From NCBI GenBank assembly GCA_009774375.1, contig VSNO01000185.1:1-7881 (forward strand): DNA of 7,881 bases. Reading direction: 5' to 3'. Below are positions 1 through 6,183 of this stretch, piece after piece; the stretch's first letter is position 1; every line of letters starts with the position of its first letter. A program made the position numbers and the translations under genes. The stretch is from Lachnospiraceae bacterium. Its GTDB lineage: Bacteria; Bacillota; Clostridia; Lachnospirales; Lachnospiraceae. The notes below the pieces were generated by a model. That model ran no database searches. It was not told the DNA's origin and saw only the letters and a list, made by a program, of their open reading frames with translations.

Positions 1-5
1 AAATT

Positions 6-33
6 TATAGCGCACCTTACAGGATGCGCTATA
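6..33. terminator. Edge hairpin, possible terminator
   Basis: A perfect 9-bp inverted repeat pairs TATAGCGCA (6-14) with TGCGCTATA (25-33). Inside it a second short stem pairs CCT (15-17) with AGG (21-23), leaving A24 bulged. On the + strand no T-run follows. On the - strand the stem is followed by AATTT before the window edge. It could end a gene lying to the left of the window, on either strand, but that gene is not visible. The structure is certain; the terminator role is inferred. Confidence 0.45.
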
Positions 34-141
34 TAGAATATCGTTTGGTTATCAAAATCGGCTGTGAATAGTAACAAAAAATTGCATGCCGCGAATTGCA
101 GCACCTGTCCTGAACAGTTGCCAGGCAATACGAAAAAACGA

Positions 142-170
142 TTGAGTATCGTCCCAAAATAGATTATACT
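142..170 (+). promoter_or_regulatory. Sigma-A-type promoter of the serine hydrolase gene
   Basis: TTGAGT at 142-147 and TATACT at 165-170 are separated by exactly 17 bp. They match the housekeeping -35 and -10 consensus at four and five of six positions. Transcription would start near 176-178, giving a leader of about 170 nt before the ATG at 347. No other start signal is evident between this point and the gene. A short palindrome, TTGCC-A-GGCAA (118-128), lies just upstream of the -35 and might be an operator. Confidence 0.75.
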
Positions 171-175
171 GGACA

Positions 176-346
176 AGAAAGCAGATACCCACAAACCTGG
201 TCAGAACACATACTCATCGAGCAGGGAAGAACCATCTTCCCCTACTCTCGCGCCGGGCGTCCGTCAGCGCATGCTGGCATATTTCCTCTGGACGCCCGTG
301 TGCATAAAAACACAGCACTATGCACCATTCTGAAAGGAGACAACTT
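176..346 (+). other. Long structured 5' leader with three hairpins
   Basis: This is the stretch between the predicted transcription start and the gene. It holds three non-overlapping inverted repeats in a row. The first is GGGAAGA (224-230) with TCTTCCC (235-241), loop ACCA. The second is CGGGCGTCC (254-262) with GGACGCCCG (290-298), enclosing a small CAGC/GCTG hairpin (265-276). The third is GTGCATA (300-306) with TATGCAC (319-325). The third ends 7 nt before the ribosome binding site. I do not recognise a known riboswitch, and none of the stems is followed by a T-run. A post-transcriptional control role is inference only. Confidence 0.5.
333..340 (+). promoter_or_regulatory. Ribosome binding site fixing the start at 347
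   Basis: AAAGGAGA lies 6 nt before the ATG at 347. An in-frame ATG at 320 sits upstream of this site, inside the third leader hairpin, and has no Shine-Dalgarno sequence of its own. The start at 347 is therefore chosen. Confidence 0.85.
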
Positions 347-1786
347 ATGCTTACCTTTGAAAGATCCACACCAGAGGAAACCGGCATTCCCAGTGAATGT
401 ATCGTCCATATGATCAAAAGGCTGCAAAGACGCCAGATCCCCATGCACAGCCTTCTTCTCATGCGCCATGACAAGCTTGTCTTTGAGGGCTACTATGCTC
501 CCTGCACAGCGGACAGCCTGCACCGCATGTTTTCCATCAGCAAGAGCTTTACCTCCATCGCAGTCGGACTGCTCGCTGATGAAGGAAAACTTTCATTAGA
601 TGCCCCCATCATCGCGTATTTTCCGGAAAAGCTGCCCGCCAAAGAGAACATACACCCATGGATCGCCCAGATGACCATCAAAGACATGCTGATGATGCGC
701 TCCTGCCACGCATCCACCACATACAAGCTCGACATGGCATCAGACTGGGTGGCAAGCTTCTTTACCACTCCGCCCACGCACGCTCCGGGGACAGTATTTC
801 ACTATGACACGTCTGCCGCGCACACGCTCTGTGCTCTCGTGGAAAAGCTGTCTGGCCGGTGCATGCTTGATTATTTAAAAGAAAAACTGCACATCCTTGG
901 CTTTTCAGAAAGATCCTATATGCTCAAAGATCCCTTTGGAATATCGATGGGCGGCAGCGGTCTGGTCGCGCTTCCTTCCGATCTGATGAGATTCGGTTAT
1001 CTGATCGCGCACAGAGGGCATGTCCTTGGAGAACAGCTCCTGTCATCCTCCTATATCGATCTTGCCGTATCTCCCCTGACTGCCACCTGCGTGACAGGCC
1101 CTCTGCCGAGCGAGGCACAGGGATACGGTCTGCAGTTCTGGCGCAATGAGCGGAATGGTTTTACCTGCTACGGAATGGGCGGACAGCTCATCATCTTTCT
1201 GCCCGACTACGACCTCATCTGCGTGACGACCGCGGATACGCAGAGCATACAGGGCGGCAACCAGCAGATCTACGATGCGCTGTATGAAGAGATCCTTCCG
1301 TATTTACAGGAAGATGCACTCCCCCATAACCCGGCGGCAGAACAAAGACTTCACGATACGCTCGCCTCCCTTACCCTAGCCCCCCTGGAAAGCACTGTCC
1401 CGCCGGAAATCTTTTCCCGCATCAATGGCAGGTTATTTCAGGTGCAGACAGCAGATTCCGTTTTTCAGGATTTCAGCGTCCGCATCAGCGAAGATGACGG
1501 CACGCTGTCCTTCACCCACGAACATGCAGTTTATGATATCCACTTTGGCATTGGCAAGATGCAGACCGGCATTTTCCCGATCTATGACCTGCGCTATGCC
1601 GCAAGCGGCGCATGGCTATTTGACGGTACATTGCTCATCAGGGTACACATCATCGACGCGTATGTCGGCTGTGTGCAGTTCCAGTTGTCCTTCCACGGCG
1701 ATGAACTCACCCTGTTCATGACCAGGAAAGAAGAGAGCCTCTTCCATGAATTCCAGGGACACCTTCACTGCAAAATGCCATCATAA
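347..1786 (+). CDS. Serine hydrolase, beta-lactamase/CubicO family
   Basis: This 479-residue protein belongs to the serine hydrolase superfamily of class C beta-lactamases, D-Ala-D-Ala carboxypeptidases and esterases. The SxxK nucleophile motif is S63-I-S-K66 (MFSISKSFTS). The catalytic tyrosine motif is Y153-D-T (PGTVFHYDTSAAHTL), with Thr in place of the usual Asn. The third motif region is YGMGGQ (275-280), where relatives have GHGGQ, and it is followed by the typical IIFLPDYDLICV strand. Residues about 345-479 form an extra C-terminal beta-rich region, as in many clostridial members. There is no signal peptide or membrane segment, so it is probably cytoplasmic. That argues against a periplasmic-style beta-lactamase or cell-wall transpeptidase and for an esterase, amidase or peptidase on a small substrate. 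The substrate cannot be told from sequence. It is a single-gene unit with its own promoter and structured leader. Confidence 0.85.
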   Translation: MLTFERSTPEETGIPSECIVHMIKRLQRRQIPMHSLLLMRHDKLVFEGYYAPCTADSLHRMFSISKSFTSIAVGLLADEGKLSLDAPIIAYFPEKLPAKENIHPWIAQMTIKDMLMMRSCHASTTYKLDMASDWVASFFTTPPTHAPGTVFHYDTSAAHTLCALVEKLSGRCMLDYLKEKLHILGFSERSYMLKDPFGISMGGSGLVALPSDLMRFGYLIAHRGHVLGEQLLSSSYIDLAVSPLTATCVTGPLPSEAQGYGLQFWRNERNGFTCYGMGGQLIIFLPDYDLICVTTADTQSIQGGNQQIYDALYEEILPYLQEDALPHNPAAEQRLHDTLASLTLAPLESTVPPEIFSRINGRLFQVQTADSVFQDFSVRISEDDGTLSFTHEHAVYDIHFGIGKMQTGIFPIYDLRYAASGAWLFDGTLLIRVHIIDAYVGCVQFQLSFHGDELTLFMTRKEESLFHEFQGHLHCKMPS

Positions 1787-1793
1787 ACACTTC

Positions 1794-2666
1794 TTATAAA
1801 CATGTCCTTAAAAACTGTACAGTAAACACTGTCCGCACACCGGGCCTGCTTGCGAGCGTAACATCGCCGCCCATCTGGTTTGCGAGACTCTTCGCGATGG
1901 TGAGCCCCAGGCCGTTTCCCTGTATGCTGCGGCTGCGGGAATCCTCCATCGTGTAAAGTCTCTCAAACACACTGGCGGCGAACTGTTTTTCGATCCCTTT
2001 TCCCCTGTCCACGACATCCACAAAGACATGATCGCGCTCCTCCCGCAGAAAAAGACCTATATACTTTCCGTCACTGCCGTATCGTATGACATTCGACACA
2101 AGATTGCTCAGGATCCGGTTGACCGCATCCACATCGCCCATGATAAAAACAGGCTGCTCCGGAATAGCGATCTCCACTTCGAAGTCCTTCTGGATCAGAA
2201 GTTCATAGAAACCAAGAATATTCTCCCTGCACAGTTCACAGATATCGATCTTCGCCATCTCGATCTTCTTGTCGCCCGCTTCCAGCTTTGCCAGCGTAAA
2301 AAACTGGTCGATCAGCTCCATCACCTGCTTTGCCTTCGCCTCCACCTTCTCGAGTGTCTCATCCCCGTGCCCCTCATTCTGAGGTTCTCTTAAACGCATA
2401 ATCTCCAGATATCCGAGTATGACCGTCAGCGGCGTCTTGATATCGTGCGAGATGTTCGCGAGCATCTTCTTGGAGGCGATCTCCTGCTTTCTGAAATCCG
2501 CCTTCATTTTCTGTCTGTCCAACAACAGCAGATTGATCTGTCCGCACAGATCCATCAATATCTTGTCCTCCGTAAAGACCATGACTTGTTCCTCGCTGTC
2601 ATTTTCCAGTATATCCGACAGTTTGTCCGTGATCTCTCTCAGTTTTGCCCGTGTTCCCCTGTTCAT
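1794..2666 (-). CDS. Soluble sensor histidine kinase
   Basis: This 290-residue protein is the kinase partner of the adjacent response regulator. The dimerisation and phosphoacceptor box is NISHDIKTPLT, with H74 phosphorylated. The ATPase domain follows: N-box ILSNLVSNVIRYG (N188, N192), G1 box DRGKGI (220-225), F-box around VFERLYT (233-239) and G2 box GNGLGL (250-255). The first 70 residues are hydrophilic and probably helical. I see no transmembrane segment, unlike most OmpR-linked kinases, so its signal must be cytoplasmic or come from a partner protein. The reading frame continues upstream to 2807, but that part lies inside the regulator gene. The ATG at 2666 overlaps the regulator stop in an ATGA arrangement, with GGGGGAT upstream, so translational coupling is likely. 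B. subtilis YcbM is a possible analogue by gene context, from memory. It ends 7 bp from the convergent hydrolase gene. Confidence 0.9.
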   Translation of the reverse strand: MNRGTRAKLREITDKLSDILENDSEEQVMVFTEDKILMDLCGQINLLLLDRQKMKADFRKQEIASKKMLANISHDIKTPLTVILGYLEIMRLREPQNEGHGDETLEKVEAKAKQVMELIDQFFTLAKLEAGDKKIEMAKIDICELCRENILGFYELLIQKDFEVEIAIPEQPVFIMGDVDAVNRILSNLVSNVIRYGSDGKYIGLFLREERDHVFVDVVDRGKGIEKQFAASVFERLYTMEDSRSRSIQGNGLGLTIAKSLANQMGGDVTLASRPGVRTVFTVQFLRTCL

Positions 2667-3355
2667 TCCAGATCCCCCAGTTTGTAGCCGATCCCCCACA
2701 CGGTAACGACATACTTTGGATCGCGCGGATTGTCCTCGATCTTGTTGCGCAGTCTGCTGATGTGGACATTGACCGCATTCTCGTCTCCCATGTAGGCGTC
2801 CTTCCACACAAGGGAATACATCTGTTCTTTCGTGTAGACCTTCTTCGGATTTTTCATGAGCAGATGCAGGATCTCGAATTCTTTTGCCGTCAGCTCGATC
2901 TTCTCCCCATCCTTCATGACGGAGTAGTCGCTTGTATTGAGCGTCAGCGCCCCTTTTGTGATCATATCCTCCTCCGTGGCAGCCCCCGCCGCATACTGCG
3001 TATTCCGCCGGATATTCGCCTTGATCCTGGCAAGCACCTCCGTGACAGAAAACGGCTTTGTGACATAGTCGTCCGCCCCGAGCCCGAGCCCCAATGCCTT
3101 GTCCGAATCCGTGTCCTTTGCGGAGATGATCATGATCGGCACCGTGCTCGCCGCCCTGATCGTCTTCATGACCTCCATTCCGCTGATCTTGGGGATCATC
3201 AGATCCAGTAACACGATACTGTACTCGTCTACAAAAAACTTCTCACATGCACTCTCCCCGTCATATGCCGTCACGACCTCATAATCTTCCGTCATCAAAA
3301 AATTTTTCAGCATATCGCTGATCTCTGTATCATCTTCAACCAAAAGTATCTTCAT
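2663..3355 (-). CDS. OmpR-family response regulator
   Basis: This 230-residue transcription factor has an intact receiver domain (about 1-118). The acidic pocket is E7-D8-D9, the phosphoacceptor is D51 (VLLDLMIP), the switch residue is S78 and the conserved lysine is K100 (VTKPF). A linker leads to an OmpR/PhoB winged helix (about 132-228). That domain contains LTAKEFEILHLL, the recognition helix region NAVNVHISRLRNKIE, and the wing motif VWGIGYKL. The length is standard for the family. AAAGGAAA (3364-3371) is the ribosome binding site before the ATG at 3355. It is co-transcribed with the kinase (4-bp overlap) and lies directly downstream of an ABC transporter operon, its most likely target. 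Autoregulation is also plausible. Its DNA target is unproven; the direct repeats at 5163-5183 are a candidate. Confidence 0.95.
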   Translation of the reverse strand: MKILLVEDDTEISDMLKNFLMTEDYEVVTAYDGESACEKFFVDEYSIVLLDLMIPKISGMEVMKTIRAASTVPIMIISAKDTDSDKALGLGLGADDYVTKPFSVTEVLARIKANIRRNTQYAAGAATEEDMITKGALTLNTSDYSVMKDGEKIELTAKEFEILHLLMKNPKKVYTKEQMYSLVWKDAYMGDENAVNVHISRLRNKIEDNPRDPKYVVTVWGIGYKLGDLE

Positions 3356-3387
3356 CGTTCATATTTCCTTTCGCTCATCCGCCTTCT

Positions 3388-3416
3388 ATCTTACCACAAT
3401 CTATACATTTTCGCCA
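3388..3416 (-). promoter_or_regulatory. Candidate promoter of the two-component operon
   Basis: On the - strand TAAGAT (3393-3388) is preceded by TGG (3396-3394), making an extended -10 element. A weak -35-like TGGCGA (3416-3411) stands 17 bp upstream. Transcription would start near 3381 and give a leader of about 25 nt, similar to that of the ABC operon. The -10 matches consensus at only four of six positions, so the call is tentative. An alternative TATAGA at 3405-3400 has no -35 partner. Confidence 0.4.
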
Positions 3417-3420
3417 GACG

Positions 3421-3452
3421 TGATCAGGCAGGGGATTTCCCCTGCCTGATCA
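3421..3452 (-). terminator. Long perfect hairpin after the ABC permease gene
   Basis: TGATCAGGCAGGGG (3421-3434) pairs perfectly with CCCCTGCCTGATCA (3439-3452), a 14-bp GC-rich stem with a 4-nt loop. It begins 9 nt after the permease stop codon, the classic place for an intrinsic terminator. Neither side carries a T-run: on the - strand it is followed by CGTCTGGCG. It may therefore be an inefficient terminator that lets some transcripts into the two-component genes, or an mRNA 3'-end stabiliser. Confidence 0.65.
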
Positions 3453-3461
3453 AATGCAGTC

Positions 3462-4157
3462 CTATATCAGATCCTTCGTCTCCACATTGCAGACGGACAG
3501 GTATACCGACGCTGCCGAAAGCACAAACAATATCACAAAAAACAGTATATTATCGGTCAGTCTGACCGGTCCTATATTTCCATGCGTGAAGCAGACAAGG
3601 ATCACAGCCGTCACGATCGTCGCCTTGGAGGACTTCATCTTCAGACCGACCGGCAGTGTGACGTAGGCAATGCTCACCATCGCCGCCGAGCGGAGCAGAA
3701 GATCGATCCAGAAAGACAGCGATCCAAACTGGAGATCCGCAGTTGATATCCCCAGAAAAGGACCTGACAGCAGCAGAATGCCATAGATCAGCAGCTTGCT
3801 CGTGATCATCCCGGCCATGTTAAAGATCCACACCGCAGCCATCTGTGACAGCAGGATCTTCCTGCGCCTGATCGGATAAGAAAACATCAGGTGCATGGTC
3901 TTTTTGGCATAAGCGCTCACAATAAAGGACGCAAGCATGACCGCCGTAAAAACGATATAGACGACTTCGACAAAAAGCTTCACCATCGTTCCCACGATAC
4001 CCATTCCATGCAGAAATACATCATCAACCTCCTCCGACTGCAGTTCTCCCGCCATCGGCAGGATCAGAAGCGCAAGAACCGCCGTCATGACCGCCGCGTT
4101 CCTGACATATTTTAAGATATTATTTTTCTTCCATTCCAACCGTATCAGCTTCATCAT
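3462..4157 (-). CDS. ABC-2-type transporter permease
   Basis: This 231-residue integral membrane protein is the membrane half of the transporter whose ATPase is encoded just upstream. Hydrophobic segments lie at about 19-38, 57-83, 101-137 (probably two helices), 150-172, 178-192 and 203-222, about six in all. The conserved cytoplasmic stretch after the second segment is MFSYPIRRRKILLSQ, typical of ABC-2 permeases of the BcrB and lantibiotic-immunity kind. At this size it should work as a homodimer with two ATPase subunits, since no second permease is encoded. The start at 4157 overlaps the ATPase stop in ATGA, with GGGAGGG upstream; a second ATG follows directly at 4154. Substrate and direction are not visible. 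Export or removal of membrane-active peptide antibiotics is the usual role of related proteins. Confidence 0.85.
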   Translation of the reverse strand: MMKLIRLEWKKNNILKYVRNAAVMTAVLALLILPMAGELQSEEVDDVFLHGMGIVGTMVKLFVEVVYIVFTAVMLASFIVSAYAKKTMHLMFSYPIRRRKILLSQMAAVWIFNMAGMITSKLLIYGILLLSGPFLGISTADLQFGSLSFWIDLLLRSAAMVSIAYVTLPVGLKMKSSKATIVTAVILVCFTHGNIGPVRLTDNILFFVILFVLSAASVYLSVCNVETKDLI

Positions 4158-5095
4158 GACCGTACACCCTCCCCCGTTATCTTCAGGAAATAGTCTTCCA
4201 GACTCTCCGACCGTTTCCCGATAAAATCAATGTCCACATCATTCAATGCGAGCGCCCTGGACAGTTCCTTTGTGCCCGCCTGCCCGTCATAAACGCGGAT
4301 CGTATGCCCGTCAGCAACCTTAAAGTTCTTCAGCCCCATTTTATCCGCCAGGACATACGCCGCCTTTTTCGTGTCCTCCACCACGATCTCGATGTACGCG
4401 GTGTTCATCTCGGTGATCTCCTGCATGGAGATCTCTTTCATCATCCTTCCGTGATCGATCACACCGATCGTATCCGCGATACTCTCCACTTCTGAGAGAA
4501 TATGGCTGGAAATGATGATCGTGATCCCATATTCCATGCACAGCATCCGGAACAGATCCCGAATCTGCTTCATCCCCGCCGGATCCAGCCCGTTCGTCGG
4601 TTCATCAAGCACCAGAAGCTCCGGCCTGCACAGGATCGCGCGGGCAATTCCGAGACGCTGCTTCATCCCCAGAGAATACCGCTTCACCGCCTGGTCTCCC
4701 GCATCCAGCAGTCCGAGCATCTCCAGGGCATGATTCACACTGTCAGGCACATAATAGCCCATGTACTCGCAGTGTAACTGCAGATTCTCCCGCCCGCTCA
4801 TGTGCTCGTAAAAACACGGAAACTCGATGATACTCCCCATGCGCTTCAACACCTCATACGAGGTCGGCGTCAATGTCTCCCCGAACAGCTCCACCGTCCC
4901 GGACGTCGGCTTCCAGAGGTTGGTGAGCATCTTCATCACCGTCGTCTTGCCCGCGCCGTTCGGCCCGAGAAATCCGTAGATCTCTCCCTTTTTCACATGG
5001 ATATTGACCTCCCTGACAAGCTCCCTGCCGTCAATGACCTTGGTGAGCTGATTGGTCTGTACGATATTTTCTGATCGATCAATCTTCTTTGGCAT
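4154..5095 (-). CDS. ABC transporter ATP-binding protein, BcrA-like
   Basis: This 313-residue ATPase powers the transporter formed with the downstream permease. It carries Walker A GPNGAGKTT (44-52), a Q-loop region IIEFPCFYEHMSGREN with Glu91 in place of Gln, signature YSLGMKQRLGIA (140-151), Walker B LLVLDEPTNGLDP (D164, catalytic E165) and switch H198 (SSHILSE). The Glu-Pro-x-FY Q-loop and the SLGMKQR signature are typical of the BcrA/lantibiotic-protection group. The C-terminal 90 residues (about 225-313) form the accessory domain of that group. The open frame runs upstream to 5623 but overlaps the flippase gene. The ATG at 5095 is chosen because GAGGAGG stands 8 nt before it and an extended -10 promoter about 30 bp before it. 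B. subtilis YcbN is a possible analogue by context. Confidence 0.93.
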   Translation of the reverse strand: MPKKIDRSENIVQTNQLTKVIDGRELVREVNIHVKKGEIYGFLGPNGAGKTTVMKMLTNLWKPTSGTVELFGETLTPTSYEVLKRMGSIIEFPCFYEHMSGRENLQLHCEYMGYYVPDSVNHALEMLGLLDAGDQAVKRYSLGMKQRLGIARAILCRPELLVLDEPTNGLDPAGMKQIRDLFRMLCMEYGITIIISSHILSEVESIADTIGVIDHGRMMKEISMQEITEMNTAYIEIVVEDTKKAAYVLADKMGLKNFKVADGHTIRVYDGQAGTKELSRALALNDVDIDFIGKRSESLEDYFLKITGEGVRS

Positions 5096-5103
5096 ATTCA
5101 CTG

Positions 5104-5110
5104 CCTCCTC
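5104..5110 (-). promoter_or_regulatory. Ribosome binding site of the ABC ATPase gene
   Basis: GAGGAGG lies 8 nt upstream of the ATG at 5095. It decides the start against the far longer open frame that extends to 5623 through the flippase gene. Confidence 0.88.
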
Positions 5111-5126
5111 TCTGATTTCTAAAACC

Positions 5127-5135
5127 ATTATAGCA
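5127..5135 (-). promoter_or_regulatory. Extended -10 promoter of the ABC operon
   Basis: TGCTATAAT on the - strand (5135-5127) is a perfect TATAAT preceded by the TGn extension. No TTGACA-like box stands at 16-18 bp; the sequence there is ATAGTT. The predicted transcription start is near 5120, with a leader of about 25 nt. It lies in the 56-bp gap between the flippase stop and the ABC start. A missing -35 fits a promoter that depends on an activator. Confidence 0.75.
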
Positions 5136-5151
5136 GTGTATTTTTGCAAAA

Positions 5152-6183
5152 CTATTGCCCAATTCTTACGAATTTCTTTCGAACTCCACAAAATACCGCG
5201 AATCCGACCAGCAGCATCAGATAAAAGCTGACACCCCGCGTGATGCACACCGACACCACCAGATATTTCCCCACAAATATATCGCGGAACACACTGCGGT
5301 ACATCGCCTCCGTGATCCCCTGCGCACCCGGAACCGGAAGCATGTCCACCGCGATGTAGACCGCCGCCTGCACCAGCACCACGTCGGACATCGCCGCACC
5401 GGAAAGCCCCAGCCCGCGGTACACCACATACGTCATCACAAACACACTGAAACGCTGCAGAAAAGTCCCGGCGACCGTCATTCCGATCAGGCGCTTGTGA
5501 CCCTTTAAAAATACAACAGTCTGCTGATAACCCGCCAGAAACTGCTCCATCTTCTCTGTACGCGCCTCCGACCGTCTCCACAAACGCAGACACACCATGA
5601 GATACTCGATCCGATAAAAGCACGTTCTGATCGTTTTCTGCGAAAACATGACCATGGTCAGAATGACTACCAGCACAATATTGAGAGACAATCCCAGAAA
5701 ATAGAGTCCATAATATGCCTGCAGGTGCTGTCTCAGCGGTGCGCCCCAGAACAGCAGGATCCCGATCCCGATCAGCACGAGCACCAGTTTATAGATGACA
5801 GCGACCGTCATCAGGACGACGGAAGCCGCCGACAGCGAATTGCCATCGCGCTTCATATAATATAACTGCATCGGCTGGCCTCCGGTCGCGGAGGGCGTGA
5901 TCCCCGAGAAGAAAAAACCGATGAACGAATATGAGACGCAGCGCGGCAGCGTCGTCCGCTCCCCGATCCCCCTGAGCAGATACCAGATCATACAGCCCTC
6001 CCCAGCCACAAAAAAGACAGCGAGAAAGACAGATGCCGCAAGGTACACCCCCGGCATCTGCCTGACCGCATCCAAGATCTCCGCAAGATCCTGCCCGCGA
6101 AAAACGCTCCAGAATGTCAATGCCATGATCACCGCAAAAATACCCGCATTAATGATCAGCTCACGGATCTTTTTCCTATTCAT
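5152..6183 (-). CDS. UPF0104/MprF-flippase-like membrane protein
   Basis: This 343-residue polytopic protein belongs to the family of the lysylphosphatidylglycerol synthase membrane domain (UPF0104, YbhN, AglD and the flippase half of MprF). Two hallmark stretches are clear: GITPSATGGQPMQLYYMKRDG (94-114) and LPVPGAQGITEAMY (282-295). Hydrophobic helices lie at about 11-27, 46-64, 85-98, 119-146, 157-180, 232-252, 265-285 and 305-334. There is no C-terminal synthase domain, so it cannot itself aminoacylate lipids. Members are thought to move lipids or lipid-linked sugars across the membrane. With a glycosyltransferase in the same operon, a glycolipid is the likely cargo (inference). The ATG at 6183 is preceded by GGAGGGAG (6200-6193) and lies 8 bp inside the upstream gene. 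An in-frame ATG at 6264 lies deep in that gene and lacks support. Confidence 0.88.
   Translation of the reverse strand: MNRKKIRELIINAGIFAVIMALTFWSVFRGQDLAEILDAVRQMPGVYLAASVFLAVFFVAGEGCMIWYLLRGIGERTTLPRCVSYSFIGFFFSGITPSATGGQPMQLYYMKRDGNSLSAASVVLMTVAVIYKLVLVLIGIGILLFWGAPLRQHLQAYYGLYFLGLSLNIVLVVILTMVMFSQKTIRTCFYRIEYLMVCLRLWRRSEARTEKMEQFLAGYQQTVVFLKGHKRLIGMTVAGTFLQRFSVFVMTYVVYRGLGLSGAAMSDVVLVQAAVYIAVDMLPVPGAQGITEAMYRSVFRDIFVGKYLVVSVCITRGVSFYLMLLVGFAVFCGVRKKFVRIGQ
5163..5183 (-). promoter_or_regulatory. Tandem direct repeats, candidate response-regulator site
   Basis: On the - strand TTCGAAAGAA (5183-5174) is followed one base later by TTCGTAAGAA (5172-5163). They match at 9 of 10 positions with an 11-bp period, one helical turn. 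They lie about 43-63 bp upstream of the predicted ABC operon start, immediately above the missing -35. OmpR-family regulators typically bind such tandem repeats. The caveat is that the sequence also encodes the flippase C-terminus (RKKFVR), so the repetition could be chance. Confidence 0.4.

Noticed and set aside
80..100. AATTGCA direct repeat (80-86 and 94-100)
   Set aside because: Two 7-bp copies in AT-rich intergenic DNA are within chance expectation, and there is no link to the promoter spacing.
225..262. 5S rRNA-like string on the - strand (GCGAGAGTAGGGGAA)
   Set aside because: About a dozen bases resemble the 3' part of 5S rRNA, but the flanking helices and the closing CTGCCAGGC/TGCCTGGCGG stem are missing. 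It is probably chance.
320..346. Upstream in-frame ATG at 320 for the hydrolase
   Set aside because: It has no ribosome binding site and lies within a hairpin, while ATG 347 has AAAGGAGA 6 nt upstream.
2028..2393. 121-codon + strand frame opposite the kinase
   Set aside because: It is antisense to conserved kinase domains and its product shows no family resemblance.
2667..2807. N-terminal extension of the kinase frame to 2807
   Set aside because: It lies wholly inside the regulator gene in another frame. The ATGA overlap at 2663-2666 is the normal arrangement for such pairs.
2645..3211. 188-codon + strand frame opposite the response regulator
   Set aside because: It is antisense to a clearly recognised regulator gene, has a His/Arg-rich low-plausibility product and has no ribosome binding site.
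5096..5623. N-terminal extension of the ABC ATPase frame to 5623
   Set aside because: The extension overlaps the flippase gene in another frame, is Gly/Arg/Cys-rich without homology, and ignores the strong ribosome binding site at 5104-5110.
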